Positions 1-14,200 of a stretch of DNA of 64,000 nucleotides are shown piece by piece. Position numbers and translations under genes: made by a program. Numbering within the stretch: the first letter of the stretch is position 1; every line of letters begins with the position of its first letter. This DNA is from Tyto alba (Eukaryota > Chordata > Aves > Strigiformes > Tytonidae). The notes beneath the pieces were generated by a model. That model was not told the origin of the DNA, searched no databases, and saw nothing but the letters and a program-made list of their open reading frames with translations. The stretch covers positions 19,238,198-19,302,197 of the forward strand of contig NW_024881321.1 of the NCBI RefSeq assembly GCF_018691265.1. Direction: 5' to 3'.

Positions 1-1780
1 TTAGTAACAAGTAATGCCCATATCATAGCATGGTACCCAAGGCAGTCTCTGTGTAAACAGTTAACATTTCATACTCTTATCTATGGCTACCTCTCACTTT
101 TCTTAGTCCCACGTGGCAGAGCTCTTCACATCATTTAGCCTCTAAATCAGCAGAGCATACATGCGTAGGTTTAATCCTAAACATACCTGGAGACCTGATT
201 AGATCCTCTGGTCAATTAAGAATTGAATACAACTCATTTATTAAGTCAAGCATGTGCTTTGCCAAACCGGGGTCTAGGTACTTAGTTAAAAAAGATGTAT
301 TCAGAAAAGTCTTCAAGGCAGGAGAAGAGAAATAACATGACAAATTGTTTCACATGCAATACAACTGTTAAACTTGGCTTTCTGCAGATTTGCCTGTATC
401 TCTGCCCTCCTAACCTTAATCCTTACTTCCTTCCCATATTCCTTAGAGACTTTTTAAAACTTTCCTGTTCTGTTTCCTTGTTTGCAGCCTATACTCTCAC
501 CACAGTCTTCTCACACACATGTGGTCTCCAAGTCTTCCCTGCACTCTTACCCAGGAGGAAGGCACCCCAGTGCTGTAGCTGGTTGGGATGATGTCTGTGC
601 AGATAAAAATCTTAGCAGGACTGGAAGGCTACTATGATGTAAGACTGATAGGATGCCATATTTACTCAAACACATTAGATTAAAAGATTAATTATAGAAA
701 CTATTTATTTCTTTGTTACTTCAGTGAAAATTAAATTTTTATTGCTCATTTGGACATGGCAATAGTGAGCTTGAATAAAACATGACAATGATACAGTGGA
801 TAAAGATAAATACTGTCCCACCGAAAACCATTTAGAAAAGTTGCCTAGAAGACTTAGTGAGATGAACTCACTTTGATTCTCTATAGGACTCCTGACACCA
901 CTCAGTTTTAGTGCACTGAAATTAATCACTGAAATTAACCACTGACACCTGCCTACTACATCCATAGGTGCATCAATCTTGATTGTTTCCTCTTCAGTTG
1001 GTATTATGTGAAGACTCACTCACAGACTATTGTATCATCAATTGCATTGACCATGAGTTAGTTCTCATTACAAAAAACAGGTGCAAAGCATACCCCAGAT
1101 GTTCTGAAATGTACTTTTAAGTATAAATAAATAATAGGTATATATCCTGTATAAGGGGATAACATATCTTCAGGATTTACCTGGAAGATAAGTTAACAAT
1201 ATGATGGATGTAAGAGGAAAGGAATAATATGAAAAATAATTCTATGCAAATAGATGTATGTTAAGGCTGAATCTATTATCCATGTCCAGAAAGCAATAAA
1301 CAAGTCCAAAACTGCTATCCTGATAGATCTTACATGCTACATTTTATAACCATCTGTAAAGAAGATTTTAATAATTTCAATGAAAGGAAATAAAAAATGT
1401 TTATATTTACTGTGAAGTTTGTGATGCAGACTAACTGAAGTAATAAAGCAGTGCAGTTTATGTTGTACTCTGAGGCTAATACTATCATCTGTGCAGCAAC
1501 TAAACTGGCAAGGCAACTGTTTGTGCTGGTACTGAGGTAGCACATGTCCTGCAGTAGGTATCTTTGTATCACCTGAAAAGGAAGAGGTCAAGCAAGCTTT
1601 CTTCATCTCTTTCCCCCAGAATCTGATAAATGAATTCTGAAGCCTGAGGAATCAACACCCACCCACTTTGTAAAACTGAATTATTACTGAAGGCCCAACA
1701 GGCCTTCTTCCATACATGTTTTGTGTTACTTTCCTGCACCTTGATGTCTTTGGCTCCTCTTTTCCAGTTCAAGCTCCATT
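1..1780. other. gene-free AT-rich DNA, no recognisable feature
   Basis: This stretch is AT-rich and of ordinary complexity. Its open frames (for example 295-591 plus and 705-1019 minus) are short, show no protein family that I recognise, and have no convincing splice context. I see no tandem repeat or recognisable transposon end. Confidence 0.6.
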
Positions 1781-3826
1781 ATATCGTTCTTTTTTCTTCG
1801 CTAACCACCAACAAACACATTATCCATTCTTTTTCACGAACTATGTTTAATCTCTCCTGTCAAGCTCACTGGAAATTCATCCTTTCCTCTGACATCTTCT
1901 TCACTACCCAGCTCTAGATTAACTGAATCCCAGGCCCACAATCCCAGATTACTTTTTACCATTTTTAACTCATTTCTCAAATGTCCCCCTTTTCCTGCCT
2001 TTACTTTTGTTTCCAACAGAATTTTGCTCTTCCTCCAAGAAAGCATAAGCAATGCAAGTCATGAACTTTCTTCCTCACCTTGGCATGCATCTCCATTTTC
2101 TTCTTCCTTTGACAGAAGTTGGACTATCTTCTGTCATAGACATTGACATTTCTCCTTTGGTCTCTCCTCCAAATCCTATCCACATGCCCCAGTAACTCTG
2201 TTCTATTCCTGCTCCTCATGTCCTTTGTTCCCATACAGCCTCTCTCATACTCTTCTCCTTAACCTCACACTCTATTTTGACTTTCCCCTCATGATACAAT
2301 ATGCTTTAGATGCTTCAGTCTTAGAAAATGCCACCTTTGACCTTTCTTTTCTCTCCAAGTACAGCCTTAACTCCCTTCTGCGTTTCATTTTAAATTCATC
2401 AAAAAAAAGTTTGTTTACAATAAGAATCAGTAATTCTTCTCCTTTTCCATCCTATACCCTCTCCAACATACCTTTTTCCCCCCTGCTCTCTATGGAAACT
2501 GTTCTTGCCAGACACTCTAAAAAACTCTTCCTAGCCATTCTTGTTCTTGTTCTCTTTGACACGTCCACCATCTTTTACATGGCTGCTGGCCTTTTCTTTA
2601 CATAAGATTGTCTGCTTCCTTTTCATGATACTGTCTTCTACTAGTCCTCCTTTTTGTTCAAGCTTCTGTCACATCTATAAATCCATCTCAAATTTCTTCC
2701 CCATGCAAAGAGTTACGAAATGGCTCTTCTTCCTTTATATTTATATTATCTATATAAGAAAATGAACTGTAGGTGTTCAAAGACATACCTTCTTTAACCT
2801 AGACCCTCTTTTTCACTCCACAAGAAAATCTGCTTTGAGGATTTCTACTTGCTTTTGGATCCTTAACTTCTTCACAAGTTAAAAAGGCTAAGCAAGGCCC
2901 TTAATTATCTCCTGACAAATACTCTCCAATAACACTTTTCTGGATCGCTGAATCCTATTTTCACCTTCCTGCAGATGAAGCATATTATAAAAATACCTTT
3001 TTTAATAACATATATATTATACATGCTAACCAGACTGAGCCTAAGTTTTCTAAGGCTTTTGGCAAAGCATTTTCGAGATGAATTTGTCTGTGTCCTGTCA
3101 CTGTTATTCCCTTCATACACACACATTCACACACAGAGAGGGAGCCTTTCATCACCTTCTATCTAGCTTACTGCAACACTGTTCTCTCTGTCATTAACGA
3201 ACACTGTTGTGTCATACATGGATTGCTGTTGTAAATAACATCTCCCCAGCTCAGTGCTTTGGTAATATTTCCTTTCCTTTTCCTCTTGCCTCTTTCCTTG
3301 TTTGTCACAGTAGATATTATAGCATCCTGTGAACACTCTTCATTCTTTCCATGCTTTGCTATTTTTAATTTTGTATTGATTATTGGACTCTGATGCACAG
3401 TCAGTGTCAAGACTGATTGCCCTCTTGTTATGTTTTCAAATAAGCTTTTACCCTCAAGCTGCCCTTCATGATTGCCTTAACATTTGCAAATACAACTTCT
3501 CCTCTATTAATTCTCAGTTTCAGAATTCCTCTCTTTTCTGTGATGCCCATAAAAAAGCTTGACAACATGTTTTATCATTTTATTACTAGAAATATCATGC
3601 TGTTGTTAAAAATAACCACTAATCTGTCAGGCATAGCGTAATCATCTCTCAGTATTCCTCCAACTATGTCCATCTACCTGTAAGTATACACTGTTTCTTA
3701 TGTTATGGTAAAATTGTATGCTCTTTAGGGCAGGGGATAGCTCTCTCTCCTGTGTTTGCACTTTGCTTAATACAATGATGTCCTGGTTCGTGACTCCTGG
3801 GTGGACAAGTAAATAATAATGATAAT
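1780..3826 (+). mobile_element. ancient L2-type LINE relic
   Basis: The plus strand is strikingly pyrimidine-rich from about 1,780 to 3,330, as in the sense strand of L2-class LINE ORF2. Around 2,485-2,580 the order of words (a 'ctctatggaaactgttcttgcc' type segment, then a run ending in 'cttgttctctttgacac') resembles the L2 reverse-transcriptase block that encodes a Phe-Asp-Thr-Val-Asp-His type motif, here mutated. About 1.2 kb downstream, at 3,712-3,826, is the typical L2-like 3' tail: a 'gctctttagggcagggga' word, then 'tgtgtttgcac', 'acaatgatgtcctggt', and a terminal AAT-rich run. The spacing fits one element on one strand. No intact frame remains; the frames at 2,225-2,605 and 2,541-2,765 are remnants or chance. 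It could also be two unrelated relics side by side. Family assignment is from remembered consensus, not a search. Confidence 0.6.
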
Positions 3827-6800
3827 ATCTCCACTCTTCCTTCTACAGAGCTCACCCACTGAGATGACGGCCTAAATGAAACCCGGGGTGATTAATAATG
3901 CATCCTTTTACTGACTCTTACACGTTATTATTCTTGTCACCTGTCAGCATCCACTTTGAGGGAAATCTGTTGTTTTCTGATGAAAAAGGGAGTGAAAAAG
4001 AGGCAATTTCTTTTGCCCATTTCTTCAGAAAAAAAAATTAAAAATGGATGAATCATAGTGACAATCATGAAAGAATTAACTCCCTCCTCTTGGAAGACAG
4101 TCCCAGAAGGTGCCAGAGTTTTGAGGGGTTGTCACAACAATCCCTGGACATTATGTTAGGAATACAACTTTCAGCCCTATTCCAGTACTAATTAGTGTTT
4201 ATTACTATGTGGACGTTTGCCCACTGAAAACTAGACCAAAAGACCATCAGCCCATTTCACATAGGCCACTGAACCGTAAGTAGATGATAATGAATTTTGG
4301 TTCCTACCAACCTGGGCCAGATTTGAAGCAATGACCTAGAGGTGAGAAACTCTACATCTCATTACCATTCCCCTGAGTAAACCAGTTCTCAAATCATAGG
4401 ATGAAAAGAAGGAGGGAAAAACTAAGCTTTCCTGGTGTGAGTTAAAGGTCTGCATGAACTTTGAATTTCAAAGCTTTTTCTTAATCATTAAATTAATTCA
4501 ACTTAAGTAGACTTTAAAGTCTTTAATTTATACAACTGAGAATCTCAATAGTCAAAATAAAGACATATAAAAACAATTTTAAAAAGAATGGGAGGGTTGT
4601 TACTTCCTCTTGTTCCTGTTCACCCATCCCCCTTCCATTTTCCTTTGTCACAACAAGCCCAATGAGGGAGATCGGATTAAATATGATTGCCTACTATTCT
4701 GCCTAGCTGACAGCTCACCTACAGTGCTTTCAAAAATAAATGTTATGGCTGTTTTTGTACAAGCTTCAAACATGTATTTGACCTTTTAATATTTTATTTG
4801 GTTTTATTGATTTTTGCTTTAATACTTTAAAGTTTTGTAGCTGAGGAAAATTGCCAGCATAGTGAACTACACAAATGGACCTATTTGCATATGAACGCTT
4901 GTAAGATCATGAGCCTGATCTTCTCTAGCAGTGGACTGATGGAAAAGTTATGGATAGAATGTAATGAACAAATGCACATTTCAGCTTTTACTAAATGGGT
5001 CTTAGGAAAATAAACCGTGAAAAGATTGTAAACTGGTGTCATAGAAATAACAGCTAAAGAATAAACATAATGCAATCAAATTCATTCTCACTAAACTTTA
5101 GACCTTTTGTTGTAATTCTTTATATAAAAATCTCCTTTTTATCTTGACCATTAATACTTATAATTATATCTGTATTTCTTAAGAATATTATGAGTTGCCA
5201 TTTCTGCATAGTAGCAGATTGAATTTATTCACCTTACGGATATATTATTATCACAGATAATAACTGCAGCATGATAATTATCATTAATTATTCATTTGGA
5301 TTAAGAGGCAAATAGGCTTGCATTCAAGGGTCTTCCAGAGCAGTGTTCATTGTTCCAGGGCCCTGTGTGCCAGTGTGACTAATTCATACTCCTTTCAGTG
5401 CCACTCTTGACATCTGACCGGTCCCATATGTATTTATTTCAAAATATTATAAAAGGAATAAGTGCATCATTTCAAGACATAACCACTAAAATAGACATAT
5501 CATTCTTTTCTGCCCTCTGAGTGAGAATACACGATTTTCTATTAGAGGATATGCTCACAGAGTATCATTTCAATAGATCTGTATGCATGCCCTATCTTTG
5601 CATTCCTGTGTCATCCTATTTAAGTTTATATAAGCAAATATATTTACATAATAGCTTTTAGCACAAATAATAATGTGTGAAGCTGTATAATTTGTCGTTC
5701 ACTGAACATAATATTTAGTCAAACTGATTTTAATCCATTCTGAAGCTGAACTAGGTTTAATGTATAAGGATCTCAGTGCAAGGTTAGAAAAATCCAAGGG
5801 GAGGGAAAATATTAGAAAGAAAGGAGTATGGCTGATGAAAAAGGGACAATAAATAATATAAATGCTAATTCCTTTATGTGGTTTTCACCCAGTACTTATT
5901 AGCAAGCCTCTCTCTCTCTCATTCCCTCTCTAATCTTTGTTTCATATCTAAAAAAATGTCTTGAAGGTAGTAACACGATCATCTGAGGACCAACATGACA
6001 GCTCCAATATGCACGGAGTGATAAATGTCAGTCTGGCTTTTATAGCTCTGAGGCTGCACTTATATATGCCCTCTGTGACTTACCATCTTTGCTTCCACAG
6101 ATGATTCCTTTTTATTGTTAATATGTCATCATGGGTCCAATGCTATTCAATATGAATTGCTCTGTAATAGTCTGGAACCCTCCTTCTCTAACTTCAGTTT
6201 TAGCTTGTTCCACTATTTCTATGCTTAATTTTAAAAGCACATCTCTAGTGTTCCGGAACAAAAGCATCAGATTCCATGTGGAGCAGTATGTGCTTTATCA
6301 GATATAAACATAGGACAAGGGAAAAAAGAAATGATGCAGAGACAGCAAAAGGAAATAGTGGTATAAACACTATTATTAACAACATTATGGAAATGTCAGT
6401 TAAAGACTGAAAATTTCAACAAGATAAAATAAAACAATCAGGAAATGATGTTATCCTAGCAATAATCGTAATTCCTTTTTGCACTCACATACCTCACCGA
6501 TACATTGTTGGCAGGGAGATGTATGTGAGGTGGAGAAATACATAGGCACTTGCGTCAAAATTGATGACAGGGCACAACAGAAAGAACGTACTTGCAGTTG
6601 TACCCTTCAAAACATGCACCAAGAAATTGGAATCTAGAAAGAAAGAGAGAAGACAGCAGAGGTTCACAGCCTGCCTGTATTAGGTCATCTGGATAGTGAC
6701 ACATCCACCATAAAACTGACAGTGTGTGAAGTCATCAGCCAGTACCTAAAAAAAAAAAGGGGAGTGCACAGGATTTTGAAATGGAAACAGAGCTAGAGCA

Positions 6801-9800
6801 GGATGAAGTGAGGGCTGAGATGTGTTGGTTACAGTGAAGGACTCTGTTAACAGGGGAGAGGGAAAGAACTGTTTTCTCAGACAGGAAGGGATGCAAGCTG
6901 GGGACACAGGGTATATTTTCTGATCTACAGAAATATAACATCTACCATTTGTATTGTGGAAGCATCTAGAGACCAGCAATCACACTGGAGACATTTCCCC
7001 ACTGTTTCATGAGTCTTGACACTGTAGATAAATTCCTCTTCTGATTAACATGAGAGATCAAATAACATTAGTAAATCAGGGCATAACTGTTATGTGGTCC
7101 TGGCAACCAAAATTGTATTCTTTGAACGAAGGGGAGTGGAGCTTGATGCATTTAACAAAGTCATGATATTAATAATTTGTGTCCAACCACTTGTCCATTC
7201 AGAGGGTAGAGAATAAAGGAGAAGAATTTATTAACTGGTGATAAGTTTTTGGGGAGCCAGTGATAAGACTCCTAGGCTGGACAACATAAACAATACAAAA
7301 TTATTTAGAATTATATCTACAGTACAATACTATACAGTAATACACAGCAACAAAACATTAGCAAAAATTGTGATATGATGCCTGCAGGAATCTTTCAGAA
7401 GATATCAATAGCATCAGGACCAATTATAGCTTTTGTCAGTATAAACTGTGAAGATTGGTGTTGAATCCCAACCAGTGCCAGGAGGAAAGGAATGTTTGTC
7501 TTGAAACCTCCTATTCTGTACAGAACTTTTAAGTCATAATACTATGAACTTGGATGAAGAATGATTTTACTTTGTTAAGTAACTTCATTTCTATAAACAA
7601 AGCAACAGCCGTTATTAGTGTCCAAGTTGGTCAAGAATACACTGATGGCTGTGAAAACCTCCATCTCATCCTCTCACATTATATTTTTTGTTATAGTTCA
7701 TTGTTTGTTAACAAAACAGCTGAGTCCCTGTTGTTCTTCACTTTTCTATAATCACCAAAATGTATGCATATTACCTTCAGAGGGGTCTCTTAAGTCAGAA
7801 TAGTGACACGTTGTTTCCTTTTGTCTTAACGTTGGTGGCTATCCAATATGAAGGCAGTAAAGCAGCCAGCACTGATTGCAATCGAGGGTGCAAACCTTTA
7901 ATCTCAGTATAAATCTACGTTAAAGAGAGATATAGAAACAGAAACTTTTTAGTTTCTAAATGATCTAATATATACTAAAAGCAATCTGAAAAATCTTCCA
8001 AATATGTCACTGTAAGTTTTCAAATGCTCATCACCTAGTCCTCATTGAAAGTTTTCTCCACTGGAGAGTCTTTTTAATTGTTATCATTATTTACTTATTT
8101 TTAAACCCCTTTTGAAAAGGGATAAAAAATAACTGTCTCTTTTACACTAACTTCATCATCAGCAACTTCCAGAAAACAAAATATTTTGTGAATTAAAAAT
8201 GAAAAAATTTTCATCCCAATGATTAAAAAACAGATCATTTCATTCCTTAAAAGAATGAACAGTTAAACTGGAGTTCTTAATGGAAGCAGCTCATAATCTT
8301 AATTAGCAAGTTCTAAAATAAGTTTTATATAATTAATTATTTTTTCATCTGTTAGAATGTCAGAGCATTTTAGTCTGGATTTATGAGAAGTCTGGTAGTA
8401 CTACTATGTAACCCTCCTCAAAACAAAAGTGATTTTATTTTCAAGGTTGGCATAAATGTCATAATTACATACAGTATATGTATGAGAAAACAAAGCAGAT
8501 CAAAGAGGGTGACAGAAAAGAGACAAACAGCCACAGCAACAGAGATTTCATGCTCAGAAAAGGAGCCAAAATAAATTATATTTGATCTCTGTTAACACTG
8601 TTATAATTTCACCAGGAATAATCTCTGGGTCATGTGAATTACTTCTAATCCTCCTCAGGTACTGGGGTACAGGGCTGTCTGTAAAAGTCACTTCTGTCCA
8701 ATGCTGTCATACTTCTTTTCTGCTGCTCCAGCACTAAACACGTTGCAGGCAAATGCACTCTTGATCTCTCTGTAGATAATTTTAGTCATATCTAAGTTGG
8801 CAGGACATGAGTGAACTAGAACAGATGAATAACAAACTGGGCGTGACTGGACATAATTGATGCTGGAATTTTCCACATCACCAAGCAAAGAACAAAGAAA
8901 AGTAGCCAAAAGCTGACTATATCCCAAAGTTACAAATACTGACATTTTGAGAAGCAATCTGCACAGGACTAAATTACTGTGTTGTTATATTTTCCCCCTG
9001 TATTTTCTGATCAAGCCCATTAGAAGAGGCTGCTTGACTGTTGGTGTTTTTTCAATTTATTTATGGAAAGATATTTTTACAGGCTAACCCAGTTAAGCTT
9101 GACAGCTTGTTTACAATAGGACCCAGAAGACACATTACTCTATGCACAACAATATAAATATACATTTGAGATGCACACTTACACTCACAACATTTGTTAA
9201 ATATCTGAAGTGCACAGTGATCAGGTATCCAGAATGTTCTAATTCTCTATTTAAATATTATAAAGGTAGAGAGATTGTTTAGCTTGCTAAGACGAGAATG
9301 ACACATTATCATAATTATGATGTTTTATGAAAATTGTATAACATATAACAATCTGATATAAGAGGTTTAAACTTCATAAGAAAGTCAGAACAGTGTTTTA
9401 TCTCTGTTTGCATAGCATTTTCAATTTCAAACTGAAATTAAGTTAGGTTATTGGCCTTTTCCTTAACTGAGCCTGTATCTATCTTATCGATTAGTGTGGA
9501 CAAATAGGAATGGATTTATAGATCAAAACAGTTCTTGCTGAGAACCTGAAATCTACTCCAAATTCACCCTGGGGGAGGGGCTTGCACTGGACCTGTTCCA
9601 GCTTGGTCCTGGGATGTGGAAGCCCAGGAGCAATCCAAGAGCTCCTCTGGTTTCCTTCTAGCCAAAAGAAATTTGGTGTGTGCACTCCATGACTGCTTCA
9701 ATATATGGACCTAACCATTGGCATATCACTCCAAAAGGGCTCCCCTGAGCCTGACAAAAGGGCTGACAGAAACCAGGTGTCAGGAAATTAATGCCATCTT

Positions 9801-10860
9801 TCAACAAAATTATTGTCCCAAATCCAAAAAGTAAGAGTCAATAAAGACAAATAAAATCTCAGACATTCTGCTCTCCATCTGGAAGCTCAGTAGAGATCTG
9901 AGAGTAAGATTATGTATTTCCTTATACCAAATCAAATTTTCCTTTAAAAAAATCTATCAATATTGTTAATATTTTGTTTTAAATTACTCCGTTTAAAGTC
10001 TGCACCATGCTGTTACAGGTGAATTATTAATCTGCTGCCACACTCAGGGTGTTAACACTGGGAAGCACTAACAAACACTCAGTGGCAGCTCCAAAATGCA
10101 TTACTCATTCTTGTTTTCCACTGCATAAGAATACAGTAGTAGTGGAAATATCTCAAAGTTTGTTCTGTAATTAAAAAGGGACTGTCCATTGCCAGAACAC
10201 AGAGCTATGCTGGAAGTTCATTTTTCTCCATCTGTTCAGCATGAAACTTTAATTGTGAAACAGTTCTAGAAAGTCCTGTGGCATAACCTGAAAGGTTGAA
10301 TGACTAAAGTGTAGGATGGAAAGCATTTACATATAACTTTGGAAACTACCCCTAGCCTCCAAAAATTCTGGTTGCATTACAGATGATAGGTTAACAAGAG
10401 CTGCTACCTAGTCCTCCTTATATTTTCTAGTGAAACCTCAGTTCCCTCTCCTTTTCAGAAGTCATAGTCTTCTGCCCAAGCTATTGAATAGTGCTTCTGC
10501 TATTTTTATGACTGTTTAGAATCCTTCTTCTTCACAGATAACTGATGCTTAATATAAATGAAGCAGAACAATTACAAGGGATAGCTGGTTTGTGGGTCAA
10601 CTGCACAGCGCACAACTTCTCCAGCTATTTTGTCACAGTTTGCAGTGTTCACTTCCTGCCAACATTTATGGAATTAAGCAATCCTGGCAAAAATATATCA
10701 AATAATATACTTGCATGCTACTTACCTAAATATTCATGGAAGAGGAATTTTAGAGCAGCACAGCTTTGAAATTCAGAGCTTTACATACTCATCCTGTCAG
10801 GGAAAAAAAACCTATCATGTGCCTTATGCTGAATCACAATAAATTCAGGCTTTGATTCAA
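3827..10860. other. gene-free AT-rich DNA
   Basis: About 7 kb of AT-rich, mostly unique sequence. I see only small simple runs (a short CT run near 5,910-5,928 and an A-run near 6,749-6,759) and no clear transposon boundary. Open frames here are all under about 90 codons and resemble nothing I know. Individual conserved noncoding elements could be hidden here but cannot be seen without alignment. Confidence 0.55.
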
Positions 10861-11250
10861 AAAAAAACGCACTCAGGTGCATAACCAGCTGGCCTGACAT
10901 GTACAGGAGGTATCTCTAGATGCTCCTGAGCTGCACAACACTGCAGAGGGGATCCAGAGGGGCTCCACCATCTCCACAAGGCCCTGCAGCTCCATAGACC
11001 CACACTTGTCAACATATCCAAGTAGTAGCAGGGAATCTTGTGCTACGTCAAGACTGTTTCTACTCAGGATGGATAGCAGGGTTAGAGCTCCACATTGCCA
11101 CAGCTCTCGTGCTTTCTGTCCTAAAACTGTGCCTATTCAGAGAGAGCTCAACTATCCCTGCAAAGCACTGCGCTGTGTAGTAGACACATACCGCAATCCA
11201 CCAGATTTGGGTAAGGCAGTGCACATGCTTTTGTTAGCCTCAAGTCTGAT
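10861..11250. other. GC-richer patch of unknown nature
   Basis: Between about 10,880 and 11,220 the sequence is clearly richer in G and C than its neighbours and contains an 85-codon plus-strand frame (11,006-11,263). The translated product shows no family I recognise. The words around 10,930-11,000 look repeat-like, but I could not place them in a family. It is probably an old transposon fragment; a noncoding exon is possible. Confidence 0.3.
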
Positions 11251-14200
11251 TGTCTCTAAATAATCAGGACCCAGAGAAACCTTGGGTTTGTATTATCAGA
11301 ACATTCTTGGTGATCAGTTCATAGTGTTTTAAAAGTTCATTAAAAAATTGATTGAATAATTAAGGAAATAGTGATCTCTTTGTGGCTATTTCATGAGCAG
11401 AAAGAAAGGTTAAATTCATGGGATAAATTATTCATTGTGAGTTATTCACTCAGCTTTAATAGTTTGTAATTCTATAAAGAGCTTTGCTTAAGAAATGCAC
11501 TATATAAATCAATCAATAGCTCTAATAATATGCAGGAAGGATTTTCTCCTTTGTGATCTGCTTTTCAATAAATTGTACCCCCTTGACACTTCAACTACCA
11601 TCATATGACCATTCTTCTCGCCTCCACTGCCCCAGCCTGTCTATCACTGGGCCACAGCTGTGACGTTCAAACACCCGGCCTCCTTTCCCCTCACACCAGC
11701 TTAATGCATTGCACTTAAGGGTCTATCAGTGCTTGTATGTAGTTTTAGCTTCTCCTTTATATTTCTGTTTTGTTAGGAATTCAAGCAAATACGCTTACAC
11801 ACATACTCACACATACATGTTTTGTTACAACATAGTTTAGTTGCATCATCAGCATATTGGAAAATGAGCATCACTGCGCAGGCTTCATGCTGTAAGATCT
11901 GAATATCAGCTACCTTCTCTGCAGCCATATGGTAGAGATGTTGAAACACCTCTCATCTAAAGCCCAGAGCCTCCGAAAACTTCCATCATGCCCGTGGTGG
12001 CTTGGGGAATGATGCTTGGAGGAGATACAGCTATGTTTGAGTAAAGCTGCAGCACCACACGTTTCAGGGGACAGCACCTGCTTGAGAAAGTGCCCGGGTG
12101 TTCCACCAGCTTGTGCAGCCCATGCTGAAGTATATGCTGTCACAGCCTTAGACACCCTAAGCAGTCTCCATTCAATCTAGATTACAGCTAGTGTGAATAT
12201 GTACACACACACCAAATCACAGAGCAGTCATACCCTTAGGCTCAAACTCCTGTGGGCAGCCTATTTACTTCTCTCCCTCACTCCAACCCTTGTTAATTCA
12301 CAGCGGCCTGACACTACAGTTCTTGAAATGAATGTCAAAACTCCCATTAACTTGCGTGGGCAGAAGTCCAGCCCTTTTTCCTTTCTATTAGAGTTCAATC
12401 CCCTTCAGATACAGATCCCTGATATTTCTCATCTCCTCTTTCCTCCCAGTGCAATCCTCCTAGTATCTTCCAGATGCCTCCTTCTTGGCAGCCAGTCCCT
12501 TCTTTCCATCCAGAGGTCATCCAAAGGCAGCAGGGCTGAAAAATGTGCAGCCTCTGAGGCTGCAGTGTTTGGCTATGTCTACAAAAGTCTTGCTCATAGA
12601 GCGATGTGAGTTGCTGTATAGGATTAAGACTCTTGTAGTCCTACTCAGATGATAGTGCTGAATGGGATGAACTTCTTGCCCAAGCTGGAAAGCAATGTTA
12701 ATAATACTTTTGTGTTCTTTTGCCAACCCCTCTATTATGTTCTTTTTGTCTGCTCAGTGCACCTTGACATTCATTGTGATCCTAAATTTAGCTACATGGG
12801 AATGTTTTTTCCTGTTTCATTCATGTATCACTACTGAGATATGTTGATATATTTATGTATTCGCAGTTAATCATTTCTCACCTTAACTGGCTAATTTAAA
12901 ACTTACTTTTTCCTGAGTGGGATCAAACTGATAAGGCTTCAATAAGACCCCTCAAAAATTATGAAAGCTGATATAATTTAGATTCTTTAAAGTACAATTA
13001 TTGATTGAATTAGTTGAACTGGAAATCTCACAAGTTTAGATTATCTTTAAATATTTATCTGACTATTGGTTACTCAGGAAAATTCCTTTTGGGGCACATT
13101 TCAACCCTTGTACTTCTGAATCAAAACAGACTCAGAAAGTGCAAAGACAAGTGAAGAGTTTGTAACTAACTCATTCTCTCTGTGTCACTATTTCAATTTG
13201 AATAATTTTTTCTTTATTGTGTATAATTTGACTTGTACCAAATAACTCAGATGAGAACCTTTAAATGTTTCATATGGTGCTTCTAACGAATTTCCTGCAC
13301 AGCTAGATATATCTGCTTTTTCAAAGCTCTCAAGCTGCATAATTTTTAGTGGACTGTACTCTCATTTTCTGAGCACCCAGTTTGAAGCTTCTCAGTTCAA
13401 TCTGTGGGAGTACTGAGTAACATCACTTCATACTACATAATGTTCAAGCTCTGAGTAAAACATAGATGTTAGCCACCTCCATTTGGTCACCCAAACTTTT
13501 GGATGAGTGATTGAAATAGCACAGAAGTAAGGGTTAGATTGACTTGTTGACCTATGGGCATGCAAGCAAATTTAAAGGAACTGTTCAAATAATAAACACT
13601 GTTTATCCCATACAATAAATGAGGAAGGTATCCTGTGGGAAAAGGTAGGTTTCAGATCATATTACTAAAGACTGTACCATAATGTGTCTTCACCAGAGGG
13701 ACAGATTTAGATTTCATAGGCATAAGTAACTTTAACTTTGTTTCTCTCAGAAGTTTTTCAGTCTTGATCTTAATACTGTTCTTTGCTTGTAAAATTTTCA
13801 TGTTAATACTAAACCGATCTTTTTTTTAATATATTAAGATATGCTCATTGTGTTCAGGCTTCTAGAAAATAAATAAAGATCCATAATCACTCTATCTCAG
13901 CAACCTATCAAACAAACATGTAGAAAATACATAATAATTTTTTTAAAAAGTGTATACACAAAGATTAGTCAGGGAGATGTATTGCTAGTGAGGGAACAAA
14001 TCTGACCCCAGAGAGTGTGAGTTTAACCTTTTAAGCATTCCTTCTACTGAAATTTGTGAACACTACTATGGAGAGTTGTTCACTGTATATTTGTATTTTT
14101 CCTGTATTATATATAATTTTGATACTGCACAAAATAAAAGTGCTGAACCATGCCTGGTATTTTATTTTGCTCCTAAATTATTAGGACTTAAGTATGACAG

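Noticed and set aside
6480..6530. Apparent inverted repeat (CACATAC...GTATGTG and ACCTCAC...GTGAGGT)
   Set aside because: The two pairs of arms are in the wrong relative order to form one stem; the longest single arm is 7 bp.
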